The position numbers were made by a program, and so were the translations under genes. Below are positions 1-10,556 of a stretch of DNA of 64,000 bases, one piece after another. The stretch is from Perognathus longimembris pacificus (lineage: Eukaryota; Chordata; Mammalia; Rodentia; Heteromyidae). The stretch is from assembly GCF_023159225.1 (NCBI RefSeq), contig NC_063168.1:40723562-40787561 (forward strand). The letters run 5' to 3'. Position 1 is the stretch's first letter. Each line of letters begins with the position of its first letter. The notes beneath the pieces were generated by a model that worked only from the letters and a program-made list of their open reading frames with translations, searched no databases and was not told the DNA's origin.

Positions 1-843
1 CCTGCTACTTTGCCAAAGTTTTGGATCAGCTCAAGTAGCTTGGGGGTTCTTTAGATACAGGATCATGTCATCTGTAAAGAGAGAGTGTTGGACTTCATCT
101 TTTCCTATTTGGATCCCCTTTTTGTCTTCCTCTTGCCTTATTGCTCTGGCTAGGAATTCTAGTAGTAGTTTAAGAGGAGAAGGGAGAGTGGACAGCTTTG
201 TCTTGCTCCTGATTTTAGAGGAAATGGCTTTAGCTTTTCCCCATTAATTGTAATGTTTGCTGTGGGTTTGTTGTAGACAGCCTTAATTATATTTAGGAAT
301 GTTCCCTGGAATCCTAGTTTCTCCAAAGCTTTTATCATAAATGGGTACTGGATTTTATCAAATGCTTTTTCCGCATCTAGTGAAATAATCATGTGAGTCT
401 TGAACTTGCTCCAGTTGATGTGGTGTATTACGTTGATTTACTAACGTTGATTGAACCAGCTCTGCATACCAGGAATGAATCCAGTTTGGTCATAGTGAAT
501 GCTTTTTTTGGTGACCTGTTGAAGTTGGTTGGCCAGAATTTTGTTGAGAATTTTTGCATTGATGTTCATCAGGGAAATCCATCTATAGTTCTTTTTTCCT
601 TCATGAGTCTCTGCTGGTTTTGGGATAAGGGTTATACTAGCATCATAGAATGTGTTTGGGTGTGAACTTTCACTTTCAATTTCATGGAAGAGTTTGAGAA
701 ATATTGGTGTGAGTTCTGTTTTGAAGGCCTTGTAGAATTCTGCTGTGAATCCACCTGGATCTGGGCTTTTCTTGGATGGGAGATCTCTTATTTCAGTTTC
801 TATTTCAGGGCCAGATATGGGTCTGTTTAGAAGGTTTAAATCT

Positions 844-1056
844 TTTTTTTTTTTTTTTTTTTTTGGCCAGTCCTGGGCCTTGGACTCAGGGCCTGAGCAC
901 TGTCCCTGGCTTCTTCCCGCTCAAGGCTAGCACTCTGCCACTTGAGCCACAGCGCCGCTTCTGGCCGTTTTCTGTATATGTGGTGCTGGGGAATCAAACC
1001 TAGGGCCTCGTGTATCCGAGGCAGGCACTCTTGCCACTAGGCTATATCCCCAGCCC
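844..1056 (-). mobile_element. IDL-Geo SINE (young type)
   Basis: Minus-strand copy. It reads GGGCTGGGGATATAGCC at its 5' end, TTCGATTCCCCAGCACC as a B-box region, then the Geo monomer and a poly-A tail seen here as a T run at 844-864 (one base differs in the B box: TTTGATTCC). The 16 bp target duplication TAGAAGGTTTAAATCT lies at 828-843 and 1057-1072. It sits inside L1 ORF2. Confidence 0.96.
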
Positions 1057-2054
1057 TAGAAGGTTTAAATCTTCATGATTAAGTTTGGGCATGTCAATTT
1101 TTTGTAGGGATTCATCTGTTTCATCCAGGTTCTCAAATTTGTTGGTGTAAAGGCTTGCAAAATAGTCCCTTATTGTGTTTTGAATATTGGTTTTTTTCTG
1201 TGATGATGTTACCTGTTTCATCTCTGATCTTGTTTATTTGGGTGTGCTGCCTTTGTTTTTTGGTGAGATTTGCTAGGGGTCTGTCTATCTTCTTAATTTT
1301 TTCAAAGAACCAACTCTTCATTTTGTTGATTCTTTCCATGGGTTTTTTTTTTTGTCTCTAATTCATTTAATTGTGATTTGATTTTTAATTATTTGCTTCC
1401 TTCTATTGGCTTGAGGTGTAGCTTGTTGTTCTCTTTCAAGGAGCATAAGGTGCTTCCTTAATTTGTTGAATTGATGTTTCTCCAGTTTGTTGATGTAGGC
1501 ACTCAGAGATATAAATTTTCCTTTGAGTACTGCCTTTGCTGTGTCCCAAAGGAGCTGGTACTTGGTGTGCTCATCTTGGTTGAAGTCCATAAACATTTGA
1601 ATTTCTGTTCTAATGTCTTCAATGACCCACTGGCAGTTCACCAGTATGTTGTTTAGTTTCCATGAATTGTAGGATTTTCTGTAGTGGCTGTTTGAGTTGA
1701 GCTCTAATTTTATTCCACTGTGGTCTGAGAAAATTCAGGGAATGATTTTGATACTTCTGAATTTGTACAGGTTTGCTTTGTGCCTTAAGATGTGATCTAT
1801 TTTGGAGAATGTTCCATGTGATGCTGAAAGGAATGTGTATTCTGGTGTTGCTGGATGGAATATTCTGTAGATGTCGGTTACGTCTAGTTAGTCTAGGCAG
1901 TTGTTTAGTTCTGTGGTTTCTTTGTTTAGTTTTTGGCATGTTGATCTCTCCAGAGGTGACAGTGGAGTGTTAAAGTCTCCAACTATCAATGTGTTTGGTT
2001 CTATGGGTATTTTTAGAGTCAGTAGTGTTTGTTTGATGAAGTTGGATGCTTCTT

Positions 2055-2258
2055 TTTTTTTTTTTGGCCAGTCCTGGGCCTTGGACTCAGGGCCTGAGCA
2101 CTGTCCCTGGCTTCTTCCCGCTCAAGGCTAGCACTCTGCCACTTGAGCCACAGCGCCGCTTCTGGCCGTTTTCTGTATATGTGGTGCTGGGGAATCGAAC
2201 CTAGGGCCTCGTGTATCCGAGGCAGGCACTCTTGTCACTAGGCTATATCCCCAGCCCC
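2055..2258 (-). mobile_element. IDL-Geo SINE (young type)
   Basis: Same subfamily and orientation as the copy at 844-1056 and almost identical to it. Target duplication TGGATGCTTCTT at 2043-2054 and 2259-2270. It interrupts the ORF2 endonuclease part of the older L1. Confidence 0.96.
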
Positions 2259-2682
2259 TGGATGCTTCTTTATTTGTGGTGTAGATATTTAGGATGGTTA
2301 TATCCACCTGTAGGAGTGATCCCTTTATTAATATGTATTAACTTTCTTTGTCTCTTCATACCATTTTAATTTGAAGTCAATTTTTTCCGATACTAGGATT
2401 GTAACTCCAGTCTCCTTATGGGGGCCATTTGCTTGGTAGATTTTATTCCAGCCTTTAACTTTTAGAAGATGTTTACTTTTGCTGGATAGATGTGTCTCTT
2501 GGAGGCAGCAGAAAGATGGATCTTGATTTTTGATCCAACTTATGAGCCTATGTCGTTTGATTGGAGAATTAAGTCCATTAATGTTGAGAGTTAGGATTGA
2601 GAGATGATTGTTTGTTCCTCTCATTATAGCTATCTTTTGAATGGCTGTATCTTCCCCATTCTTGATCTAAAATTCCAGTTTT

Positions 2683-3785
2683 CTATTTAAGGTTCATTTC
2701 TTTGTCTGTATTGTGGTCTTGATTATTTTCTATCTGGAAGACATCCTTGGGGATTTTCTGTAATTCTGGTTTGATAGAGATATACTTTTTCAGTTTTTCC
2801 TTACTGTGGGAGACTTTTATTTGACCTTCAGCTATGAATGAGAGTTTAGCTGGGTACAGTATTCTTGGTTGATAGTTATTTTTCTTTAGGATGTGGCATA
2901 CGTCATTCCAGGCTCTTCTTGCTTTCATGGTCTCTGCTGAGACATCTGGAATAATTCTGATTGGTTTTCCTTTATATGCGATTATTTTCTTCTCCATAGC
3001 ATCTTTAAGGATTCTTTCCTTGGTCTCTATTGATCCTGTTTTGATCACAATGTGTCGGTGGGATGTCCTATTTTGGTCTTGTCTGTTTGGGGTTCTAAAT
3101 GCTTCTTGTATCTGGATAGGCCTATCCTTGATATTTGGGAAGTTCTCTGCTATTATTCTGTTGAACATATTGCCTATTCCATTAACTTCTTTCTCTAGGT
3201 TTTCCTGAATACCTATTAGCCTTAAATTGGACTTCCTGATTGTATCTTGGAGCTCCTGAAGGGATCTCTTTTGCTGATTGGATTGGTTTTATATTGTTTT
3301 TTTTGTTCTTTCTCCATTGAGTGTAGGGAATCTTCAGTTCCTGAGATTTGATCCTCTGCTTCGTCTAGTCTGCTCTATAGGCTAGCTACTTGATTTCGAA
3401 TCTCCCTTCCTTCTGACTGGTCTTTTTTGATGGCTTCCATGTCTTTGGTATAATTTTCTCTTAGGTCCTGTATGGACTTCTTTACTTCATTAATTTGGTT
3501 CTGAGTGCTGTCTCTCAAATCTTTTAGCTGGGTAGCTATCTTTTCATTGGAGTGTTAAAGTTCATTTATCTTTGTATTTGTTGAGGCCATGAAATCCTCT
3601 ATTCATTTATGTGTGGATTGATGTATTAATCTTTGGCTCGCCTCCTCACGCTCTAGAATAGTTGTCTGAAGAGATTCAAACTTTTCAGTTAACATTTTTA
3701 TCAGCAGAGTTTGTAGAACATTTTGAGGTTCTCTTCTAGGCCAAATGTTCAATGAATCAGCAACTCTCATATTTACAGAGATCAT
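2683..3785 (-). pseudogene. L1 ORF1 remnant (RNA-binding chaperone)
   Basis: ORF1p is the trimeric RNA-binding protein of L1. The stretch 3168-2683 (161 codons on the minus strand) gives a clear RRM and C-terminal domain: IIAENFPNIKDRPIQIQEAFR, then AYKGKPIRIIPDVSAETMKA, then PRILYPAKLSF. Right of 3168 the plus strand reads as antisense coiled coil with stops. A last open piece, 3785-3603, looks like the start of the helical region. Codons 51 bases or more after the ORF1 end lead into ORF2, the usual L1 order. The N-terminus is not certain, because the sequence right of 3785 turns into an A-rich tract. Confidence 0.85.
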
Positions 3786-5340
3786 TTATAAGTCATGTGA
3801 AATAATGAATTTCAGAATTTGTTTGCTTTGTTCCAATTATGGAAATAATTTTATATGAAATAAAGACCTTTATTTCAGAAAAAAAGAAATTTTAAAGAAA
3901 AAAATGTGAAAAGAGAAACAAAGAAAAAATACAGGAAACAAACACAAAACAACAAAAAATATAACCAAAAAAACAAAAAACAAAAAACAAATGAGAACTC
4001 AAAAATGAAAGATAAAAAGTGAAAAAGGTAAAAAAAAAATAAAAAAAAAGATAAGAAACAACGTGCAGACAAACGTGCGAAGAGAAAGAGAGTCTTCCTT
4101 GTTTGGGTGGGCTCTTTCCAGTCTCTGGTTTCCTTGAGATTGTCTGCAGTCTGCTTTCCTGCTGCTTGGCTGTTTTGATTTGCTTTCAGCTTGGAGGGGG
4201 AGGATCTGCTCTGACCCTCCTCCCCCATTAGTTAAATCCTGGCGTTCTGTGGTTTGCACAGCTTTCAGGTAGGAGTTGGGTGTCTTCTGTAGTTGGGGGA
4301 CACTGAACAGTCTTGGGAACCATGGCTCCTCCTGTCTGCTGTGGGGCCGCTGCCTTTAATGCATGCCTCTGACTATGCTGCATACTCAGCTGGGTGGGGC
4401 TCCTCGGGCCAGGTTTACCTGGCTGAGAGCCGCTTGTCCCGGGGAGGTTCCTCCCTCCTGGGTGGGTATACCTTCTCCTGGGCAGAGCTGGCTGTGGAAT
4501 TCAGCTCGGTTTGCTGGTAGAAATTGGGCATCTTCTGTAATGGGGCTGTTTATCTGTCTTGGGAACTGTTCACTCTCCTCTCTGATTGTTCCATGCTGCC
4601 AGTAGCTGCTCACTGCTTTCGGTTTGATATTAGAAATTCCAGCTGCTGGGGAGTCGGCAGTTGCAGTGTTGGTGGGGTGGGGCGGGGCAGGGTGGGACCT
4701 GCGGGGCACCTCTGGCTGAGTTTTCTTGAGTCTGTGAGCCACAGCCAGGGTAGAGATCCTTCCATGTGGGCGAAGGGAGCTTCTCCTGGGCAGAGCTGGC
4801 TCTCACCTTTCAGTTACTCTTGCCCTTTTCAAAGATGACCACCCCTTCATCCTTGCTTTCCCCTGGCCTGTCTTAGTTCCAGTCTGCTCTGGCCTGGTCT
4901 ATGCCAGAGTCAAAGATGGTGCTCCACTCTGGTGGGAAGAAGGGCTCTGATGGGGGAAGGGCTACCTTCCGGATGCTGCTCTGTGGGTGTGAATGAGAAT
5001 GCCTTTTGTGGGGTACTCATGCGTTCTCTGCAATTTTGGCCCATCTGTGCTCAGCCTGCAATCCATGTCTGTCTGCCACCATCGGGAGGATTTCTTCCTA
5101 GTCTCCACTGTGTACTTTAAGTGCATGGCGTTCCAGGACGCTGCCTGAAGCCCAAAACTGTGTTTTCAGGCCAGCAAAGTCGATTTTTCCTTTCTGGCCA
5201 GAATCTCTATACTGTTATAACTTACTTGGGCTGTCATTCTAGGAATAAAAGTTTCTCTGGAGTAGTAAAACTGGGATCTCAGAGGGAGCTTAGCTGGGGA
5301 TCTCCTGCTCCTCCGCCGTCTTCCTGGAAGTTCCAATTTC
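3786..5340 (-). promoter_or_regulatory. L1 5' region with two monomer-like units
   Basis: GC-rich untranslated 5' part of the antisense L1. Two units of about 260-300 bp resemble each other: one beginning near 4262 (GGTAGGAGTTGGG, TCTTCTGTAGT, GTCTTGGGAAC) and one near 4516 (GGTAGAAATTGGG, TCTTCTGTAAT, GTCTTGGGAAC). Each ends in CTTCTCCTGGGCAGAGCTGGCT (4471-4492 and 4780-4801). Repeated 5' monomers act as promoters in several rodent L1 lineages; promoter activity here is inferred only. At 3875-4060 the plus strand is almost pure A with some G and C, a low-complexity tract dividing ORF1 from the 5' region. Confidence 0.65.
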
Positions 5341-5426
5341 TGCTCTTATGGTGTGTGTGCTGAGAATAGTCTGCTATTGAGAATCCCCAGTACTGCAAAA
5401 GTGCCCCAAACACAATTAGTTATTTT

Positions 5427-5649
5427 TATTTATTTTCTCTTGGTCGTAGGGCCTGAACTCAGGACTTGGGTGCTGTTATTGAGCTCTGTTTGCTCAAGGC
5501 TTGGGCTCTACCACTTCCAGCTACAGTGCCACTTATGGTTTTCCAGCAGTTTATTAGAGATGAGAGTCTCACAGGCTTGAACTGCAAACCTCAGATCTCA
5601 CCCTCCTGAGTAGTTAGGATTACATGTGTGAGCCACCAGTGTCTGGCTG
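5427..5649 (-). mobile_element. B1-like/Geo chimeric SINE
   Basis: On the minus strand a 7SL/B1-like left arm (GCCAGACACTGGTGGCTCAC, CTACTCAGGAGGGTGAGATC) is joined to a Geo right monomer (GCCTTGAGC, GGCCCTACGACC). Target duplication CAATTAGTTATTTT at 5413-5426 and 5650-5663. It sits just outside the 5' end of the L1. Confidence 0.85.
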
Positions 5650-5761
5650 CAATTAGTTATTTTAAACACTCACACTTTACCCACATTGTATTTGTTCCAC
5701 TGAGGGAAACGGGCAATTTAAGACATGACTTCTATTCTGAAGAAGCTTCAAGAATCCAGGC

Positions 5762-5975
5762 AAAGCTGAGTGCTACTGGTTTACGCCTGCACCCCTAATT
5801 ACTTAGGAGGCTGAGATTCAGAGGATGGTAGTGCAAAGCCAGCTGGGGAAGAAAAGCACACAGATATCAAAAATAATCAGCAAAGAGCTGGACTGTAGGC
5901 TTAGTTCAAGTGGTAGAGCACCTGACAAACAAGTATGAGCACCTGGGTTCAAACACCAGTACCAGGAAAGAAAAA
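5762..5975 (+). mobile_element. B1-like SINE joined to an ID-like monomer
   Basis: B1-like arm (ACTTAGGAGGCTGAGATTC) followed near 5887 by an ID-like tRNA-derived unit (AGTTCAAGTGGTAGAGCACC, GGTTCAAACACCAGTACC) and an A-rich tail. Well diverged. Confidence 0.7.
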
Positions 5976-6399
5976 CAAAGAATCAAACAAAAGGAAAGAA
6001 GTGCATATAGACATTTCATGCACAACTGTGCATCCGAGGAGAGAGATACGAAAAGTATATGATACTGGTGTTATCCATGGCAAGGTTAGGTAGGCTGTGA
6101 AGGCCTTGTGAGGATTTGCTGGGGTTGGGTCTTGAAGGATAAAAATAGTAAAAGAAAAAAAGGATTTTTTCAGCCTATTTGCAATGTCTTTAACTTTTAG
6201 GCCAATGAAGTATAGAGAAATAAAACTCTTTTATTTCCTATAACAGAAGACCTTATTGAATTAGCAAAAAGTTTTTATGTGCCTCATCAAGAAAAGCAAC
6301 TGAGAGAAGAATTACAGCCTTTCATAGGTTGTCAGGTTTATGGAATAAAACAAGAATATGTTTTGACTGGTTAATTGCAGACGAATCTCTAAAGAAGTG

Positions 6400-6900
6400 C
6401 CATGTGGTGAGGGGTGGGAGCATGTACTTGTAATAATCCCAGAGCTAGAGGTCCAAGTAGGAGGATCAGAAGTGTGAGGCTAGCTTAGGCTACATAACAA
6501 GATCCTGTCTCAAAAGTCCGTAAAAGGACTAGGTGTGGTGACTTAAGCACTCAATACTGGCTACTTAGGAAGCATAGATTGGGGTGGGGAGGGATCATGG
6601 TTCAAGGCCAGCCTGACATAGGACTCCATCTCCAATGGCTGTGTACAGTGGCATGCACCTGTAATACCATGCTATGAGGAAGCACAGTGGCTGTGACTGT
6701 AATCCCAGCAATACAGAGAATGACAAATACAAGGTTCAGGGTCCAGGCCAGCCCAGGCATAAAGTGAGGCCCTAACTCAAAAGTAACCAATGCAAAAAGG
6801 AATGATGAATTAGTTCATGTGGCAGAGAACATGCTTAGTAAGCACCAGAGGCCCAGAGCTCAAACCTCCGTTCTACCCTTCCTCCCCATTAAAAATAAAA
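6400..6900 (+). mobile_element. Composite of old B1-like arms and an ID-like unit
   Basis: A B1-like arm at about 6405-6522 ends in CAAGATCCTGTCTCAAAA. A second lies at about 6530-6640, a third at about 6640-6785 (CTGTAATCCCAGCAATACAG). A degraded ID-like unit follows near 6800-6880 with an A-rich end. Borders are approximate. Confidence 0.65.
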
Positions 6901-8220
6901 TCTGAAAGTGAAAAGGTGTGTCCTTTGCCCAGACTTACTGACTAAGAGAACTAAAGGTCAGACTGGTGCAGGCCCCTGATGCCTTCATGTCTTGTGCTGG
7001 TGACAGAATCCAATGTCCAACACAGAACACAGCCTTCTGAAGACTGGTCCAAAGGCAGCTCTTCCCCACGCACTGGTGATTGTAGACAAATCACATGGGT
7101 GCTTGGGATCTCTCGTCGCACTGGTCAGACTTGGGTGAAGGGGACATTCCCAATGGCCACTGACAGCTCCCAATGAGTCTGTCACAAAATTTAGGTTAAC
7201 CAACCCAGAACTCTGCAAACTAACATAGATTCTAATGCAAAAAAAAAAACAAAAACAAAAACAAAACAACAACAACAACAACAAAAAACCAACAGAAAAT
7301 GCCTAGTAGCTACAAATTAACCCTCCTCCTGTGTTTTTAAACAGATCACAGATACCCATTTACATGCCACAATGGTAAAAAAGAAAAGTCTCTGAAAGTT
7401 ATTTGAAATCTGAGCTGATTGCAAGAGGATTGATTTGCAGCAAATGTGACAAAATGACGACTTGGGACAATGTCTCACAACCCTGATGTTTAAATAAAAG
7501 GTCACTGACTGCAGATGAGAAGGGAGATTCCTTTGCATGAGTCAAGCATTCTCATGCCTTCTCTTTTCTTTCTCGCCCCCCCCCACTCCAAATATCCCCT
7601 AAATCTGTGCCCAAACAAATTACCAACTGTTGGAATGGGGGAAGTTGGAATCCTGCTGCTTTTATTTTGCTTTATTTGTTCTGGATTTAGAGTTAAAACT
7701 TTCCAGTGGATGAACTGTACCAAGGGCTTTTCATTTCATATTGTGAAATGTGTTGTTAATGCACTGGTTCATTCTATTAAAACACAAAACGTGTAAACCT
7801 CAATTAAAATGCAGAGTGTGGATCCCTCAGAGGAGGCTTTTGAAACACCCCAGGCATGAAATGTTGCATAGATTTCTTGTTAACCAGAAAATTATTTTAG
7901 CAAGCAACTCTTCCTGACGTCTTGAGTGGGAGCTGAGCTGTCATGAACTTTCAAGCTGGATGGAAGGTGTTTGGTATTAGGCACATTTATCTCCATTGCC
8001 AGCCACTCTACATAGCCACCTGTCTCAAGCTTTGCCAGAGGCTACCTGTGGTTTAAAAGGCCAGAAAGGTCTGGACAACAGGGGGGCTTAGGGAAATAAT
8101 GTGGAAATAAGATACTGCAATTTTTGTTGTTGTTAACTTTCCTCTTAACGCCTTGCATGAGGTGTTTGGCTCTTTCTCAGATTTCGTACTGTGAGGATAC
8201 TTTCATGATGATATTTAAAA
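6901..8220. other. No gene or repeat recognised
   Basis: Mostly unique sequence. It holds a short A/CAA-rich run (7238-7287). Short open frames here have no recognisable product. Confidence 0.5.
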
Positions 8221-8337
8221 AGACACAACCATCCTCGTTAGTATAGTGGTGAGTATTCCTGCCTGTCATGTGGGAGACCAGGGTTCGATTCCCCGATGGG
8301 GAGCCAAAAATAAAACAAAACAGAATAGACACAACCA
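8221..8337 (+). repeat. Retroposed tRNA unit with target site duplication
   Basis: The unit is AGACACAACCA (8221-8231), the tRNA with CCA, an A-rich tail (8307-8326), and a second AGACACAACCA (8327-8337). This is the layout left by L1-type target-primed insertion. Confidence 0.9.
8232..8306 (+). pseudogene. tRNA-Asp(GTC) retropseudogene with CCA
   Basis: A full-length cloverleaf begins TCCTCGTTAGTATAGTGGT. It keeps the GTC anticodon (CCTGTCATG) and the T-loop GGTTCGATTCC, and ends at 8303. Three bases CCA follow at 8304-8306; eukaryotic tRNA genes do not encode CCA, so the copy came from a matured tRNA. An A-rich tail runs to 8326. The direct repeat AGACACAACCA flanks it at 8221-8231 and 8327-8337. 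Compared with the standard mammalian tRNA-Asp as I know it there are six C-to-T or G-to-A changes, five at CpG sites, which weaken stem pairing. Pol III boxes A and B are recognisable, but a working gene is unlikely. Confidence 0.93.
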
Positions 8338-8872
8338 GCTTCCTTGAGTGGACACAGTCATGCCATGGATCTACAAAAAGTTTTCAGCCCTTCCATTTGA
8401 GCTGTTGGCTACAGCTCCAGATAAAGAAGGGGACTGCTGGGTGATGAGCTTGTCATAAGAAAGGCTGAAATTGTATGCTGGAGTTTTGTTCTTCTATAGC
8501 CAAAAGGAATCAGAGTACCAAAAAACTGATCAGCAGAGTTCATAAAAATCCTTCCTTTTTTTTTCTCCAGACTCCATTTCCAGTGATACTCTCAGGGCGT
8601 TGCTGTTACTATTGACCATGGCCACCTCTGTCTTGTGTGACTGCAGTCACAAAAATTAGAACTGTGGTTCCATAGTGACCTTGTAGATCACTAAGGCCTT
8701 ATCTAGATATGTGAAGGGGAAATAGAAGTGATCTAAAATGTATCTAATATTTATCTCAGCCTTACAAATCAAAGCCTAACTTAGGTAATATAATGCACAA
8801 ACAATGAAGCAATGAGTTTAAATGATAACTGGGCAGTAATTCTAAAAGATAAAGTAGAAGCCAGATACCTCA

Positions 8873-8935
8873 TTACTAGCTCTGTGACCTTGCCCAAGGT
8901 CAAGGGTAGGCTACTTAACTCCCTTCCTTCCTTCC
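8873..8935 (+). repeat. MIR fragment (core and 3' side)
   Basis: ATTACTAGCTCTGTGACCTT followed by AAGGTCAAG and GCTACTTAACTCCC matches the MIR core in sense orientation. It runs into the CCTT repeat. Confidence 0.65.
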
Positions 8936-9082
8936 TTCCTTCCTTCCTTCCTTCCTTCCTTCCTTCTTCCTTCCCTCCCTCCCTCCCTCGCTCTCTCCCT
9001 CCTTCCCTCCCTTCCTCTCTCGCTCTCTTCCTTTCCTTTTTTTGTTCTTCCTCCTTTCCCTTTTTCTTTCTTTCTTTTTAAA
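8920..9082 (+). repeat. (CCTT)n and mixed pyrimidine microsatellite
   Basis: Pure (CCTT) units are followed by CCCT, CTCT and TTTC blocks. The tract ends flush at the Geo 3' end of the antisense SINE at 9083, so it probably grew from that SINE's A-rich tail. Confidence 0.9.
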
Positions 9083-9322
9083 AATGTTTTTTGCTGGTAT
9101 TGGAGCTTGAACTCAGGGTCTGGGCACTGTCCCTGAGCTTTTTTTGCTCAAGGCTAGTGCTGTACCACTTGAGCCACAGCGCCACTTCAGTTTTTGAGTG
9201 GTTAATTGGAGAGAAAAGTCTCACAGAGACTTTTGTGCCTGGGCTGGCTTCTACCTGCGATCTTCAGATCTCAGTGTCCTGAATAGCTAGTATTACAGGC
9301 CTGAACCACTGATGCTCAGTTC
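9083..9322 (-). mobile_element. B1-like/Geo chimeric SINE
   Basis: The Geo part is antisense (CTCAGGGTCTGGGCACTGTCC, CTTGAGCCACAGCGCCACTT). The B1-like arm follows (GAGTGGTTAATTGGAGA, GATCTCAGTGTCCTGAATAG). It is full length apart from the tail, which became microsatellite. Confidence 0.87.
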
Positions 9323-9699
9323 CTGTCTATGTAAAGTAATAATCACAACATTAAGATTTTCCTTGGCAATACAAAGAAAATTAAATTGATAGTGAGTGTT
9401 CTGATTATGGAGAATTATCAATGGATGAAAAATTTTCCTTTGTGTGGTCTGAAGATTTTAAGATATCCTGATCTGGTCCATAGAATTTCCCCCATCCCTC
9501 TTCATCTCATCTAAAACATTCCCCAGCAGGTTCTTGTGTCCATCAATAATGGCTCATAAAACATCCAGGGTTAGGTGTGAGGGTAGCTTTAGCATCTTTG
9601 AAAAGCTGGGAGGGCACTAGGAAATAGGGAGACTAGGTCATGGAGCTGTCTGTACCTCTGACCTGCCAGAGATCCTTGTGCAGCTTCAAGTGAGGAAAT

Positions 9700-10190
9700 T
9701 AGTGCAAGGGCATTTGTTAAGAAAAATAAATTATTTTATTAAAAATTTAGTATATGCAATAGTACAAAGGGATTTCATTGTGATAATTCCATTGATGTCT
9801 ACAGTATACCCTGGAAGAGTGTATCCCCTCTATTATCTTCCCTCAACTCCCATCTTCCTCTCCTCTCCAAACAGGATTTGGTAGATTACAACATGCTACC
9901 CATACACACAGTTCAATCTTTCTCATGCCCTTTTCTTTGATCTTCCTCTACCCCTCCCCATCCCACTGATTCCCCCATGATAGTCCCCCCTTTACACTCA
10001 CTGTTTATCTCATTACTACTACTACTATCACCACCGCCAGCATTACAAGTTTAGGTGGGTTCCAGGTAATATTTGGCTATTTGAGCTTGGTTTATCTCAC
10101 TCAACATGATGATCTTCAGTTCCATCTATTTTCTTACAAATGACATAATTTCACAAGGAGGATCTATTTCTTCTTCCTCTTTTTGTAAAC
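9700..10190 (-). mobile_element. L1 3' end, antisense
   Basis: T/A-rich start, then a pyrimidine-rich 3' UTR (CTACCCCTCCCCATCCCAC), then antisense ORF2 C-terminus (TTTATCTCACTCAACATGAT, TTCCATCTATTTTCTTACAAA). It matches the layout of the other antisense L1 3' ends in the window. Confidence 0.75.
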
Positions 10191-10476
10191 TCTTCTGGCA
10201 GATGATAGGGACAAGAATCCATGTCTTTGAAGGGCTTTCAGTTTTCCTTTTGGTTGACAGAAAGGGAGTAGTAGTATTTCATGCCTCTTCAAAAGGCCAA
10301 GTATGTGGGCCTGGGGAACAGGGCTCGCTGGGGTCGGATAAGTAATGAACGAAAGTAGGAACCAAGAAGAGCAGACATGTTGGAGACAGGAGAGTTATGG
10401 AGCTCAGACTACCTAATCTTTGTTCTAAACTCTTCTAACCATATTCAAATGCAGACCTGCCAAAGTAGCTTCTGGG

Positions 10477-10556
10477 GAGTGGGGATGTAGCTCGGTGGCA
10501 GAGCACTTGTCTAGCATGAGGAAAGCCATGGGTTCTATCCTCAGTACTGGAGGAAA
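10477..10556 (+). mobile_element. ID-like SINE monomer
   Basis: GTGGGGATGTAGCTCGGTGG and GGGTTCTATCCTCAGTACTG are the A- and B-box regions of an ID-type, tRNA-Ala-derived monomer. No Geo half follows. Confidence 0.8.

Larger units (their letters stand above)
1..2624 (-). pseudogene. L1 ORF2 remnant (endonuclease and reverse transcriptase)
   Basis: ORF2p of L1 nicks target DNA and reverse transcribes the L1 RNA. On the minus strand the frame opens at 2624 with a typical N-terminus (LSILTLNINGLNSPIKRHR, then CCLQETHL, which holds the catalytic endonuclease glutamate). Reverse transcriptase block A is visible as [12 protein letters not shown] between 392 and 340. The catalytic FADD box is changed to FTDD at 67-78, an alanine to threonine change in the active-site motif. 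The frame is broken by several stops and shifts (open pieces at 2624-2328, 1641-1363, 1339-1133 and 392-159) and by SINE insertions at 844-1056 and 2055-2258. The C-terminal part lies left of the window. Confidence 0.9.
1..5340 (-). mobile_element. Antisense L1 retrotransposon, 3' part outside window
   Basis: This is a LINE-1 read on the minus strand. The window opens inside the reverse transcriptase part of ORF2. Moving right there follow the ORF2 endonuclease, a short inter-ORF gap, ORF1, and a GC-rich 5' region ending near 5340 with a CTCCTCCGCCGTCTTCC stretch. The plus strand at position 1 matches the plus strand near 49148 in the second L1 of this window, which fixes the alignment. ORF2 and ORF1 carry several stops and shifts, so the copy is dead. 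Two IDL-Geo SINEs sit inside it, each with a perfect target duplication, so they landed after the L1. The exact 5' end is uncertain by tens of bases. Confidence 0.92.

Noticed and set aside
8232..8303. Functional tRNA-Asp gene
   Set aside because: The encoded CCA, A-tail, target duplication and CpG decay show a retrocopy.
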